From: Syntrophomonadaceae bacterium
GTDB lineage: Bacteria > Bacillota > Syntrophomonadia > Syntrophomonadales > Syntrophomonadaceae
DNA length: 12,946 nucleotides
Reading direction: 5' to 3'
NCBI GenBank assembly: GCA_028698695.1
Contig: JAQVWB010000029.1
Span: 1-12,946, forward strand
Shown: positions 7,262 through 12,946 of the stretch, in pieces
Layout of the letters: every line of letters begins with the position of its first letter
How positions within the stretch are numbered: position 1 is the stretch's first letter
Program-made: the position numbers and the translations under genes
The notes under the pieces: generated by a model
What the model was told of the DNA's origin: nothing
What the model saw: the letters and a program-made list of their open reading frames with translations, nothing else
Databases searched by the model: none

Positions 7262-7531
7262 TTGCCAGCCTCAAAACGAATAATTATCACGGTTCCCGAG
7301 AGTCTGTTATCCGAAATGGATGATATATCTATGCAGGAATGTAAAAATCGCAGCGAGATTGTCCGTGAGGCAATCGGTTTTTATCTGGGGGAGAGAAAGA
7401 AGACATTTTTAAAGGAGCAGATGAAAAAGGGTTACCTGGAAATGGCTGATATTAACCTAAATTTCGCCTGCGAAAATTGTGGAGTGGAGGAAGATGAGCT
7501 GACCAACTGTATAGAAAAATTGTTGGAGTGA
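7262..7531 (+). CDS. ndoAI: EndoAI-type antitoxin (ribbon-helix-helix, MazE-equivalent)
   Basis: An 89-residue antitoxin closely resembling B. subtilis EndoAI (YdcD). The N-terminal ribbon-helix-helix part is RIIITVPESLLSEMDDISMQECKNRSEIVREAI, in which the strand binds DNA. The middle helix and KKGYLEMADINL correspond to the toxin-contacting region (MRRGYMEMAKINLN in Bacillus). It should neutralise EndoA and may repress its own promoter. The start is TTG at 7262. An oddity is the cysteine content: Cys27, Cys70, Cys73 and Cys83, with a CxxC (CENC) in the C-terminal toxin-binding tail, where the Bacillus protein has none as I recall it. The stop falls just before the toxin start (eight bases between TGA and ATG). 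Confidence 0.9.
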   Translation: MPASKRIIITVPESLLSEMDDISMQECKNRSEIVREAIGFYLGERKKTFLKEQMKKGYLEMADINLNFACENCGVEEDELTNCIEKLLE

Positions 7532-7539
7532 TACTTTCT

Positions 7540-7887
7540 ATGATTAAACGAGGTGAAATTTATTTTGCCCAGTTAAACCCAGTGATTGGTTCCGAACAAG
7601 GTGGAATCAGACCGGTTTTGGTTGTACAGAATGATATTGGTAACCAATATAGCCCCACCACCATTATTCTGGCCATAACCTCCCAGATCAACAAAGCCAA
7701 GTTGCCGACGCATGTAGAAATACGCGCCAAAGATTATGGCCTGGAAAAAGATTCAGTTATATTGGCCGAACAAATTCGCACTATTGATAAAACCAGACTT
7801 AAACAGCGAATTGCTATATTAAAAGATGAGACAATGCAGAAAGTAAATCATGCTTTGGCGGTAAGTCTGACAATAGAAACAATCTAG
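7540..7887 (+). CDS. ndoA: EndoA-type mRNA interferase toxin (MazF family)
   Basis: A 115-residue MazF-family endoribonuclease, very similar along its whole length to B. subtilis EndoA (YdcE), which cleaves single-stranded RNA at UACAU. Catalytic residues are present: Arg24 in GGIRPVLV (EndoA Arg25) and Thr47 in LAITSQI (EndoA Thr48). The signatures GSEQGG, QNDIGN, KAKLPTHVEI and EQIRTIDK are all intact, so the toxin is probably active. The ATG at 7540 matches the Bacillus start; GGAG at 7525-7528 lies 11 bases ahead, a rather long spacing that may keep toxin synthesis below antitoxin synthesis. A GTG at 7528 would add four residues but lacks a ribosome binding site. Confidence 0.95.
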   Translation: MIKRGEIYFAQLNPVIGSEQGGIRPVLVVQNDIGNQYSPTTIILAITSQINKAKLPTHVEIRAKDYGLEKDSVILAEQIRTIDKTRLKQRIAILKDETMQKVNHALAVSLTIETI

Positions 7888-7923
7888 GTACATACTCAGC
7901 TGATAATAGTCTAATAGACGCAG

Positions 7924-7951
7924 AACAGGTTCAATTGAACCTGTTTTTTTT
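7924..7951 (+). terminator. Rho-independent terminator after the toxin gene
   Basis: AACAGGTTC, AATT, GAACCTGTT (7924-7945) is a perfect 22-base palindrome, followed by a run of eight T ending at 7951. A TATAAT directly after it (7951-7956) could be a -10 element for the next gene, but no matching -35 was found. Confidence 0.9.
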
Positions 7952-8014
7952 ATAATACTGATTCCACTGCGAAAACCCGGTTTGCATGTATTTTGAGGAG
8001 GAGGGGGAAATAAT

Positions 8015-8710
8015 TTGCATCCTATCATAGGTATTACCTGTAGCAAAAACTGTCAGGACAGCAGTTATTATTTAAAAGATTACTATATTACTTCGGTACA
8101 GCAGGCGGGAGGTATCCCGGTTTTATTACCGCCATCTGATGAAACAGAGGCTATCGCGGAATACTTAAAGTTTTGCCAGGGGATTATTTTATCCGGCGGG
8201 GGGGATGTTGATCCGGTATACTGGGGGGAATTGCCCGGCCCTGAATTAGGTGAAATTGACCCGCAGCGGGATCAATTTGAGCTGCAGTTGGTGGAATTAA
8301 TTATGGAAAATGATATGCCGGTATTGGGAATTTGTCGCGGCTGCCAGGTGCTTAATATTGCCTGCGGAGGCAGTATTATTGGTGATTTGCAGACCGGACT
8401 CAGCCACCGCCAAAATGCCCCGCGTGATTATCCTTTTCATGATATAGTTGTAGAAAAAGCCAGTCTGCTGCATGAAGTAATATCAGTAAACCGTTTGCGA
8501 GTAAATAGTTTTCACCATCAGGCGGTCAGAGTCCCGGGAAAGGGGTTGCGCATTTCTGCCTGGGCAGCAGATGGTACTGTTGAAGCTATCGAGGGAATCG
8601 AAAAACAATGGCTATTGGGTGTGCAATGGCATCCGGAGAGTATGACTGATGAATTCTCCGTCAGACTTTTTCATGCCCTGGTAACTGTTGCTGAAAAAAA
8701 CCAGCGGTAG
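8015..8710 (+). CDS. Class I glutamine amidotransferase-like hydrolase, peptidase C26 (gamma-glutamyl-GABA hydrolase-like)
   Basis: A 231-residue protein of the C26/PuuD-like family, which hydrolyses gamma-glutamyl amide bonds in the cytoplasm. The triad is visible: nucleophile Cys107 in LGICRGCQVLNIACGG, and His206 with Glu208 in VQWHPES. The oxyanion strand ILSGGGDVDP and the family marker FHHQAV are also present. The TTG start at 8015 lies behind a very strong purine-rich site (GAGGAGGAGGGGG, about 7995-8007). The substrate is not determined by sequence. No putrescine-pathway genes (puuA, puuB, puuC) are seen, so PuuD itself is only one option; members also act on other gamma-glutamyl compounds. 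It may be cotranscribed with the amidohydrolase 66 bases downstream, with no hairpin between. Confidence 0.85.
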   Translation: MHPIIGITCSKNCQDSSYYLKDYYITSVQQAGGIPVLLPPSDETEAIAEYLKFCQGIILSGGGDVDPVYWGELPGPELGEIDPQRDQFELQLVELIMENDMPVLGICRGCQVLNIACGGSIIGDLQTGLSHRQNAPRDYPFHDIVVEKASLLHEVISVNRLRVNSFHHQAVRVPGKGLRISAWAADGTVEAIEGIEKQWLLGVQWHPESMTDEFSVRLFHALVTVAEKNQR

Positions 8711-8776
8711 CCAGGCTGAGAACAACCAGAACCATATACACAGTATTAACATAACATATAAGGGATGTGATTATTA

Positions 8777-9919
8777 ATGCAGGCAATTAAGGGCGGCAAG
8801 GTTATTACCATGACATCAACAGGTACTATTGATAATGCGGTGGTATTAATTGAGGGGGACAGTATACAGAAAATTGGAACCGGTATAACCATACCGGCAG
8901 GTTGTGAAGTGGTTGATGCCCGTGGATTATACATTCTGCCTGGATTTATAGATGCCCATACTCATATTGGACTGGAAGAAGAAATTTATCAGGTGGAAGG
9001 TGACGATGTCAATGAGACTTCTGATCCAATTACCCCTCAATTACGAGCTCTGGACGGCATAAATTTTCTGGATTTGGCCTTTAATGATGCTTTAAGGGGC
9101 GGGGTAACCCGTATGATGAGTATGCCGGGTAGTGCCAATATTATTGGCGGCCAGGCAGTGTTTTTAAAAGCCATGGCACCTTCTATGAGTGAGATGGTAT
9201 ATCGCCAGCCCTGGGGGTTAAAAGCGGCTCTGGGAGAGAACCCCAAACGCGTTTATGGAGAACAGAAAAAGATGCCTCGTACCCGTATGGCCAATGCCAG
9301 CATGTTGCGGGAGGCTTTGTATACGGCCGGGAAAAATATAGATAAAACTGTAGAGCCGGCCATTGAATTTCGACAGCAATCACTAATAAAGGTTTTACGC
9401 CGGGAAATGCCGCTATTGGTACATGCCCACCGGGCTGATGATATACTTACTGCTTTACGAATTAAAGATGAATTTGATATTGATATGATCATCCAGCATG
9501 CCACCGAAGCAGTTATAGTTGCTGATGAATTAATAAAAAGACAGGTACCGATATTTATAGGTCCTTTGCTAATTAATCGGGCTAAAGTTGAATTAAAGGA
9601 TGTCTCATTTAAAAACGCTATGTTGCTGGCTGAAAAAGGCATAAATTTCAGCATAATTACTGACCATCCGGTGACACCTGTAGAACATCTGCGCGTAACG
9701 GTAGCGCTGGCAGTAAGGGAAGGACTGGATGAAACGGCTGCTTTGCAGGCTATTACAATTAACCCGTCAACAGCCCTGAAAGTAGATGATGAAATTGGGT
9801 CATTATCCCAGGGGAAAAAAGCTGACCTCGTCGCATATTCTGGTCATCCGCTGGATAATCGTTCCCGGGTTAAATGGGCTATGGTGGACGGGAGAATGTG
9901 GAGGGGTGAATTTGAATAA
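8777..9919 (+). CDS. Metal-dependent amidohydrolase (imidazolonepropionase-like)
   Basis: A 380-residue amidohydrolase-superfamily enzyme with no signal peptide. Metal ligands follow the usual order: GFIDAHTHIG (His61, His63), LLVHAHRADD (His216, His218), IIQHATEA (His241) and IITDHP (Asp296). The closing IGSLSQGKKADLVAYSGHPLD is the small beta-sandwich returning after the barrel. There is no obvious carboxylated lysine, which fits the imidazolonepropionase-like type with His ligands. Such enzymes hydrolyse cyclic or linear amides; the substrate is unknown. The ATG at 8777 follows AGGGATGTGA at 8761-8770. The last eight bases overlap the next small gene. Pairing with a C26 hydrolase suggests a catabolic or detoxifying step on an amide, which is inference only. 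Confidence 0.88.
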   Translation: MQAIKGGKVITMTSTGTIDNAVVLIEGDSIQKIGTGITIPAGCEVVDARGLYILPGFIDAHTHIGLEEEIYQVEGDDVNETSDPITPQLRALDGINFLDLAFNDALRGGVTRMMSMPGSANIIGGQAVFLKAMAPSMSEMVYRQPWGLKAALGENPKRVYGEQKKMPRTRMANASMLREALYTAGKNIDKTVEPAIEFRQQSLIKVLRREMPLLVHAHRADDILTALRIKDEFDIDMIIQHATEAVIVADELIKRQVPIFIGPLLINRAKVELKDVSFKNAMLLAEKGINFSIITDHPVTPVEHLRVTVALAVREGLDETAALQAITINPSTALKVDDEIGSLSQGKKADLVAYSGHPLDNRSRVKWAMVDGRMWRGEFE

Positions 9920-10103
9920 AGGGGATTTTTTCACCTTATATTGGGAAGGCATTGCGCTGACCGTTTGTGTAGTGGGCTTTTATCAGGAAGAAAAAACTGG
10001 TGAGGATATAGTAGTACTGGCATTGGTACAACAGGAGAATCTAGTTCATATTCCTCTGCATGAACTGGAAGAAGTTCCCCTTAACGACAAATTTATAAAC
10101 TAA
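9912..10103 (+). CDS. Small protein of unknown function coupled to the amidohydrolase
   Basis: I do not recognise this 63-residue protein. The TTG at 9912 is chosen because GGAGGGG (9900-9906) lies five bases ahead; the in-frame GTG at 9906 is itself part of that site. The first eight bases overlap the end of the amidohydrolase gene, so translation is probably coupled. The sequence alternates hydrophobic strands (FFTLYWEGIALTVCVVGFYQ, DIVVLALVQ, LVHIPLHELEEV) with an acidic turn between them, and is cytoplasmic in character with one Cys. The pattern suggests a compact beta-barrel, perhaps SH3-like, but this is a guess from strand pattern. Confidence 0.65.
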   Translation: MNKGDFFTLYWEGIALTVCVVGFYQEEKTGEDIVVLALVQQENLVHIPLHELEEVPLNDKFIN

Positions 10104-10107
10104 GCGG

Positions 10108-10154
10108 TGTAACAATAAATTGGCCGGGTTGTTATACAGCCTGGCCAGGTTACA
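10108..10154 (+). promoter_or_regulatory. Composite inverted repeat with alternative pairings before the methyltransferase gene
   Basis: An inner 8-bp stem with one G-U pair (TGGCCGGG 10121-10128 with CCTGGCCA 10140-10147) lies within an outer 6-bp repeat (TGTAAC 10108-10113 with GTTACA 10149-10154). The left part TGTAACAA can instead pair with TTGTTATACA (10129-10138), allowing a two-base bulge, which would exclude the first fold. No T-run follows, so it is not a standard terminator. It could be an attenuator, a protein-binding site or mRNA end protection. Confidence 0.4.
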
Positions 10155-10191
10155 ACTGATAAACCATGCGCAAGAATGGAGTATGGACGAT

Positions 10192-11790
10192 ATGATAAAT
10201 GAGAATCTGAAAAAATTAGCCGGGCTTTTTCCCGCAGCAATAAAGGATGGACAAGTTGATTTGGAAGCACTTATACAAGAGCTGGGAGAATTTGAAGAGG
10301 CCAGTCGGGGAAAATATGAGCTTAACTGGCCGGGTAAAAATTTGGCTAGGCAGATTGCCTATACTGATATATCAGGAAAAATCCTTAGACATATACCCGA
10401 GGACAGCCAGGATAAAGAGACTACCGAAAATATTTACATTGAGGGAGATAATCTTGAGGCCTTAAAACTACTTCGTAATGATTATTATGCACGTATTAAA
10501 ATGATATACATAGACCCCCCTTATAATACCGGCAATGATTTTATTTATAAAGACAATTACTCCATGGGAAAAGAATTAATTGCAATAATAGATGAGGCCC
10601 GGGATGAGAATGACGAGTACCTTGAAAAAAACTGCCAAAACGCTGCCCGGTTTCATTCCAATTGGCTGAATATGATGTACCCCCGGCTTAGAGTTGCCCG
10701 GGATTTGCTGCGGGATGACGGAGTAATTTTTATTTCCATTAATGAAGAAGAATTATTTAATTTAAAGCTGATTTGCGATGAGATTTTTGGAGGCAGTAAT
10801 TACCTGACCACCTTCACAATTAAAATCAGACATGAGGACCGAATTCTGAAAGGTGATAAAGACTTTCATGAAGTGGTGGAATATCTGCTGCTGTATCGTA
10901 AAAGTGATGCTTTTGTTGCTGTGAAAAGGGAAAAAGATAATACCTCGATAGAAGATTATATTTATGAAATTGTAGAGAAAATTGATAACCCGGCAATACT
11001 TGAAATAGATGGCCGGCAGGTGGAGATGTTTAAGGCGGGCGAGTATGAATTACTTAAAAAAACACCGGATACCAATCTATTGAAGAGAATTAATGTAAGA
11101 GGAGCTTTAAAAGAAGGCAACAGCAGCGGCAGATTTTATATGGCCCATCTGGAGCAATATAGTGACCAAAAAGGGCTGCTGTTTAAAGTTCCCAATATGG
11201 GTGCTGATGGGTTAGGCTATAGATATTTTATGACTCCGGAGACCGGCAGACGGGTTAACGGAGACTATTTTCAGGGAGTGCCGTTAAAAAGAAAGGATAC
11301 CCTGAAAATACCCTATTCCAACTTTTTGGATTTTGAAGCGGAGTTTAATCGCGTAGGTTATGAAGGCGGCGTGGAATTCAGAAACGGTAAAAAACCGGTC
11401 AGGTTTATCATGAAATTAATGGAAATAGCTGGTTTAAAGCATAGTCAGGAGAGCATAGTATTAGACTTTTTTGCCGGTTCCAGTTCAACTGCTCATGCCG
11501 CTATGCTTATGAATGCGAAAGATAAAGGTAAGAGAAAGTATATAATGGTTCAATTGCCGGAAGACCTGGATACCAGGTTACAGGAAGCCTCGGGTACGGC
11601 CAGGGCTGCGATTGAAAGTGCGGTAAGATTTCTTGACAGTATCAATAAACCACATGTTTTAACTGAGATAGGTAAAGAACGTATCCGCCGGGCGGGGGAA
11701 CAAATCAAAACGGAATACATGGATAAGGATGGCATTGGGAATCTGGATACTGGTTTTAAGGTCTTCCGGATTGAGGATAAAAACAGTTAA
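10192..11790 (+). CDS. Type III-style adenine-specific DNA methyltransferase (Mod), without Res partner and probably short at the C-terminus
   Basis: A 532-residue beta-class N6-adenine methyltransferase like the Mod subunit of type III restriction systems. Catalytic motif IV, DPPY, is at 108-111 (MIYIDPPYNTGND), before the SAM-binding motif DFFAGSSST at 425-433. The usual GDNLEALKLL, WLNMMYPRLRVARDLL and GVIFISINEEE blocks are present. The stretch at about 215-395 between them should hold the target-recognition domain. ATG 10192 is preferred (GGAG 10 bases ahead); ATG 10183 would add MDD. The frame ends with GFKVFRIEDKNS, where many homologues continue DTGFKVFKLDSSN and a further C-terminal domain, so it looks truncated. 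No res helicase-nuclease gene follows. It may act as an orphan methylase, or be decaying. Confidence 0.88.
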   Translation: MINENLKKLAGLFPAAIKDGQVDLEALIQELGEFEEASRGKYELNWPGKNLARQIAYTDISGKILRHIPEDSQDKETTENIYIEGDNLEALKLLRNDYYARIKMIYIDPPYNTGNDFIYKDNYSMGKELIAIIDEARDENDEYLEKNCQNAARFHSNWLNMMYPRLRVARDLLRDDGVIFISINEEELFNLKLICDEIFGGSNYLTTFTIKIRHEDRILKGDKDFHEVVEYLLLYRKSDAFVAVKREKDNTSIEDYIYEIVEKIDNPAILEIDGRQVEMFKAGEYELLKKTPDTNLLKRINVRGALKEGNSSGRFYMAHLEQYSDQKGLLFKVPNMGADGLGYRYFMTPETGRRVNGDYFQGVPLKRKDTLKIPYSNFLDFEAEFNRVGYEGGVEFRNGKKPVRFIMKLMEIAGLKHSQESIVLDFFAGSSSTAHAAMLMNAKDKGKRKYIMVQLPEDLDTRLQEASGTARAAIESAVRFLDSINKPHVLTEIGKERIRRAGEQIKTEYMDKDGIGNLDTGFKVFRIEDKNS

Positions 11791-11808
11791 TTAGCTGGCA
11801 GGTTTTAA

Positions 11809-11838
11809 AGGTCCAACCAGCCTGCTGACCTGATTTTT
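11809..11838 (+). terminator. Weak candidate terminator after the methyltransferase gene
   Basis: AGGTC (11809-11813) can pair with GACCT (11827-11831), with a nested CAGC/GCTG, followed two bases later by TTTTT. Several alternative pairings exist here (GCTGG 11794-11798 with CCAGC 11817-11821; GCAGG with CCTGC), so the fold is uncertain. The rest of the stretch to 11914 shows nothing else. Confidence 0.35.
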
Positions 11839-11914
11839 GCCAGTATTTACTTCAAGGAGATGGTCCCTGCCGGGGAGAACTATGTAAGCATACCAAATAA
11901 AAGAGGTGATGCTG

Positions 11915-12946
11915 TTGCATAGGAAGTGGTTGTTGTTTGCCGCGGTGTTTTTGTTGATGATGTTCTCCTGTACATATTCGATTCAGGCTTTTGACCCGAT
12001 AAAAATCAGAATAGACGGAGTCAGTCGAAATTTGCAACCCTCTGCCCAGGTTGTAAACAGTAGAACTATGGTTCCTTTACGCTTTATTATTGAAGACCCG
12101 GCTTTATCAGGCCAGGTATACTGGGATGCCTCGCAGAGTAAAGTTGCTATTGATTGCCGGGGGAAATATATTGAATTGTACATAGGCAGAGCTCAGGCTT
12201 CAGTTAACGGGAAGGCCTGTTATCTGGATGCTCCCCCTTATATTTATCAGGATCGTACTTTTGTACCGCTGCGTTTCATAACCGAGGTAGCAGGTGCCAA
12301 AGTTAACTGGTTGAATAGCAATCGGGAAGTTGATATATGGTTCACAGACTCGTTATCTTCACCGCGGGTATTCGCTTATTACTATCGCAGTCCGCAGGCG
12401 GAGATGGAGAAAAATGCCCATTTATATACCGATATAGCTTTTCGCTGGTTTGAAACTGATGCCCAGGGCAACCTGAATTATGAATATAAAGCTGACTATA
12501 CGAAAATTCATAACTGGGCCAGGCAGAAAGGTATAAAGACTCATGCCAGCGTGGTATTAATGGGGGAAGACCCCTTAAACAAACTATTATCTTCACCGGC
12601 TAACCGTACTCGTCTGATAAACAATCTGACTAACGAGGTTAATAAAAATAACTATGATGGTGTAAACATTGATTTTGAGTTTATTAAACCTGCAGATGCT
12701 GATAAGTTTACGCAGTTTCTCCGTGAACTGAAAGCGGTACTGGGATCACAAAAGGAATTATCAGTAGCCGTCTTTGCCCGCACCGGAAAAGAAAAATGGC
12801 CTACGCCCTACCAATACGACAAAATTGGCGCCATAGCTGACAGCGTTGTTGTAATGTCTTATGATTATCACTACACTACCAGTGGACCGGGAGCTGTGGC
12901 GCCATTATGGTGGGTTAAGGAATGTGCCCGGTATATGGTTAATAAT
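11915..12946 (+). CDS. Secreted copper-amine-oxidase-type N-terminal domain plus GH18 glycosidase, 3' end outside the window
   Basis: An open frame of 344 codons runs off the right edge. It starts with a signal peptide (RKWLLFAAVFLLMMFSC...SIQA, cleavage near residue 25). Residues about 27-135 contain two VPLRFI-type repeats (RTMVPLRFI, RTFVPLRFI, then KVNWLNSNREVDIW), typical of the Cu_amine_oxidN1-like domain; despite the name this is thought to bind cell surface or peptidoglycan, not copper. Residues from about 145 form a glycoside hydrolase family 18 barrel: the catalytic signature DGVNIDFE is at 248-255, with Glu255 the proton donor, and VVVMSYDYHY marks the following strand. It probably cleaves chitin-like or peptidoglycan N-acetylglucosaminyl bonds outside the cell. 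The TTG start at 11915 follows AGAGGTG; an ATG at 11909 is in frame but overlaps that site. Confidence 0.85.
   Translation, partial: MHRKWLLFAAVFLLMMFSCTYSIQAFDPIKIRIDGVSRNLQPSAQVVNSRTMVPLRFIIEDPALSGQVYWDASQSKVAIDCRGKYIELYIGRAQASVNGKACYLDAPPYIYQDRTFVPLRFITEVAGAKVNWLNSNREVDIWFTDSLSSPRVFAYYYRSPQAEMEKNAHLYTDIAFRWFETDAQGNLNYEYKADYTKIHNWARQKGIKTHASVVLMGEDPLNKLLSSPANRTRLINNLTNEVNKNNYDGVNIDFEFIKPADADKFTQFLRELKAVLGSQKELSVAVFARTGKEKWPTPYQYDKIGAIADSVVVMSYDYHYTTSGPGAVAPLWWVKECARYMVNN

Noticed and set aside
8711..8776. Terminator or promoter between the C26 hydrolase and the amidohydrolase
   Set aside because: No hairpin with a T-run and no good -35/-10 pair is visible, so the genes are treated as possibly cotranscribed.
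9253..9654. Minus-strand open frame of 133 codons inside the amidohydrolase gene
   Set aside because: Shadow of a clear amidohydrolase with all its metal ligands; the composition is Ser/Ile-rich, as expected from antisense reading.
10192..11790. Simple-sequence repeats for phase variation in the methyltransferase gene
   Set aside because: No tandem repeat or long homopolymer suited to slipped-strand switching was found in the gene or just before it.
7195..11802. TAGCTGGCAGG repeated in two intergenic regions (near 7195 and 11792)
   Set aside because: Only 11 bases are shared, the flanks differ, and one copy overlaps a -35 region while the other lies in a possible terminator. It is probably coincidence.
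11809..11919. Open frame of about 35 codons between the methyltransferase and GH18 genes, possibly the lost C-terminus of the methyltransferase
   Set aside because: It has no start with a properly spaced ribosome binding site (the ATG at 11860 abuts AAGGAG). Its reading does not resemble the Mod C-terminus, and a chance open frame of this length is common.

Overview
The window reads as chromosomal DNA from a low-to-moderate GC, endospore-type Firmicute, probably an anaerobic Clostridia lineage such as the Syntrophomonadaceae or Peptococcaceae. This placement is inferred. It rests on strong AGGAGG-type ribosome binding sites, heavy use of TTG and GTG starts, intrinsic terminators with U-tracts, the alr-ndoAI-ndoA gene order known from Bacillus, and a secreted protein with a copper-amine-oxidase-type N-terminal domain. 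No rRNA, tRNA, CRISPR array, insertion sequence or phage gene was seen, and no gap between genes exceeds 300 bases.

Layout. Positions 3-37 hold the terminator of a gene lying to the left. It is followed by a secreted L,D-transpeptidase with a peptidoglycan-binding domain on each side of the catalytic domain (72-1037) and its own terminator. Next are a magnesium transporter MgtE (1309-2652) and, convergent on the minus strand, a small copper-chaperone-like HMA protein (2679-2894). A solitary CheW (3062-3535) follows with a strong terminator.

The core of the window is a housekeeping cluster on the plus strand: acpS (3637-4011), a fused NAD(P)HX epimerase/dehydratase (4008-5561), a two-CBS protein (5600-6055) and alanine racemase (6048-7172), with overlapping or closely spaced ends. 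A good sigma-A-like promoter then precedes the EndoAI/EndoA (MazEF family) antitoxin-toxin pair (7262-7887), which ends at a perfect palindromic terminator.

The third block is a C26-family glutamine amidotransferase-like hydrolase (8015-8710), a metal-dependent amidohydrolase (8777-9919) and a translationally coupled 63-residue protein of unknown function (9912-10103). A composite inverted repeat separates it from a solitary type III-style adenine-specific DNA methyltransferase (10192-11790). That gene has no res partner beside it and seems to stop short of the usual C-terminal domain. The window ends inside a secreted protein joining a copper-amine-oxidase-type N-terminal domain to a GH18 glycosidase (11915 onwards, 3' end missing).

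Most of the content is ordinary. The accessory part, 8.0-12.9 kb, carries the least explained material: the orphan methyltransferase with its possible RNA switch, the unknown small protein, and the GH18 fusion. I did not find convincing evidence of a wholly new system.
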